Assembly: GCA_023393655.1 (NCBI GenBank)
Contig: JAEWKP010000371.1
Coordinates: forward strand, 1-6,728
DNA from: Pseudomonadota bacterium
GTDB lineage: Bacteria; Pseudomonadota; Alphaproteobacteria; Rhizobiales; Beijerinckiaceae
Direction of reading: 5' to 3'
DNA length: 6,728 nucleotides
Shown: positions 6,364-6,728 of the stretch, piece after piece
How the letters are laid out: every line of letters starts with the position of its first letter
Position numbering within the stretch: position 1 is the first letter of the stretch
The notes under the pieces: generated by a model
Seen by the model: only the letters and a program-made list of their open reading frames with translations
What the model was told of the DNA's origin: nothing
Databases searched by the model: none
Position numbers and translations under genes: made by a program

Positions 6364-6498
6364 TCAGGAAGCGCGGGGCGAAAGCCAGTCCGCGGCCAGG
6401 TCGATCGACGGCATCAGGGCCGGACGGCTGATCGAGGTGCTGCCGGATTGGGCACCGTGATGAACGATCGAGACCCAGGAGCGTGATGGCTTGAGGGC
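6364..6498 (-). pseudogene. 44-codon open frame without a start, possible gene remnant
   Basis: On the minus strand, an open frame runs from just after a TGA at 6499-6501 down to a TGA at 6364-6366. It contains a protein-like segment (SWVSIVHHGAQSG near its start, MPSIDLAADWLSPRAS at its end) with third positions rich in G and C. It has no ATG or GTG start except an internal ATG that would give only 16 residues. It could be the worn C-terminal end of a lost gene or a chance frame. I do not recognise a family. Confidence 0.2.
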
Positions 6499-6513
6499 TC
6501 ATACGCTCCTGGG
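6474..6513. terminator. Perfect 11-bp inverted repeat in the convergent gap, possible bidirectional terminator
   Basis: CCCAGGAGCGT (6474-6484) and ACGCTCCTGGG (6503-6513) are perfect inverted repeats. ATG (6486-6488) and CAT (6500-6502) can extend the stem by three pairs past a bulged G. It lies 117 bases after the FMN reductase stop and 36 bases beyond the dioxygenase stop on the other strand. That is where a bidirectional terminator would be expected, but no T-run follows on either side. Confidence 0.45.
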
Positions 6514-6524
6514 CCGGGTATGGC

Positions 6525-6545
6525 GCGCGTCCGCTTGGGACGCGC
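6525..6545 (-). terminator. GC-rich hairpin just past the dioxygenase stop
   Basis: GCGCGTCC (6525-6532) and GGACGCGC (6538-6545) form a perfect eight-pair stem around a five-base loop. On the minus strand it begins four bases after the dioxygenase TGA. No T-run follows, so it may protect the mRNA 3' end rather than terminate by itself. Confidence 0.45.
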
Positions 6546-6549
6546 CGGA

Positions 6550-6728
6550 TCAGGCGAGCGGCTTCAGATTGGCCTCGATCCGCGCCCGCTGCGCCTCGAG
6601 GAAGGGTGGCAGCGCCAGCCGTTCGCCGAGCGTCTCAAGCGGCTCGTCGACCGCGAAGCCGGGACCGTCGGTTGCGATCTCGAACAGATTGCCGCCCGGC
6701 TCGCGGAAATAGAGCGAGCGGAAATAGT
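6550..6728 (-). CDS. Ring-cleaving dioxygenase of the glyoxalase/VOC superfamily (MhqO/PcpA-like), C-terminal part
   Basis: The last 58 residues of a minus-strand protein are present, and the rest lies beyond the right edge. The segment reads SLYFREPGGNLFEIATDGPG, then FAVDEP, LGERLALPPFLE and a closing acidic/basic helix. This is the characteristic end of the ring-cleaving dioxygenase family that includes Bacillus MhqO/MhqA and (chloro)hydroquinone dioxygenases of the PcpA/LinE type. The Glu in LFEIATD is the expected third metal ligand of the 2-His-1-Glu iron site, while the two His would lie in the missing part. These enzymes open hydroquinone or catechol rings with O2, and some serve in quinone detoxification. 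The gene is convergent with the FMN reductase gene, and a GC-rich hairpin follows its stop. The family is confident from this short piece, the substrate is not. Confidence 0.85.
   Translation of the reverse strand, partial: YFRSLYFREPGGNLFEIATDGPGFAVDEPLETLGERLALPPFLEAQRARIEANLKPLA

Overview
The window is strongly GC-rich, with G or C at most third codon positions. Its gene content fits an alphaproteobacterium, most likely of the Hyphomicrobiales (Bosea- or Methylobacterium-like). This assignment is an inference from codon usage and protein style, not from a database search. All of it looks like ordinary chromosomal sequence: there are no insertion sequences, phage genes, CRISPR arrays or large repeats.

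Layout from left to right: (1) the N-terminal part of a VOC/PhnB-like protein on the minus strand, running off the left edge; (2) a 138-bp divergent gap with two abutting bulged hairpins; (3) a YciA-type acyl-CoA thioesterase on the plus strand; (4) a 315-bp non-coding stretch with three small dyads; (5) a large methyl-accepting chemotaxis protein with an all-helical sensor domain, one clear HAMP domain and two further HAMP-like units, closed by a good intrinsic terminator; (6) a tRNA gene with a CAT anticodon that shares several features with lysidine-modified tRNA-Ile2; (7) on the minus strand, an NhaA Na+/H+ antiporter fused to an N-terminal DsbA-like thioredoxin domain; (8) divergent from it, an NADPH-dependent FMN reductase on the plus strand; (9) a convergent gap with two strong inverted repeats and a 44-codon open frame without a start; (10) the C-terminal end of a glyoxalase-fold ring-cleaving dioxygenase on the minus strand, running off the right edge.

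The left half (thioesterase, chemoreceptor, tRNA) has no obvious common theme, and each gene seems to be its own transcription unit. The right half has a possible shared theme of redox, quinone or electrophile stress: a flavin/quinone reductase lies next to a ring-cleaving dioxygenase and is divergent from an antiporter carrying a CxxC redox domain. This grouping is an inference from neighbourhood only.

The most distinctive object is the thioredoxin-NhaA fusion. Architectures like it are known in the NhaA family, so it is unusual rather than new. I found no convincing undescribed system. The best leads for follow-up are the non-coding hairpins and the identity of the CAT tRNA.
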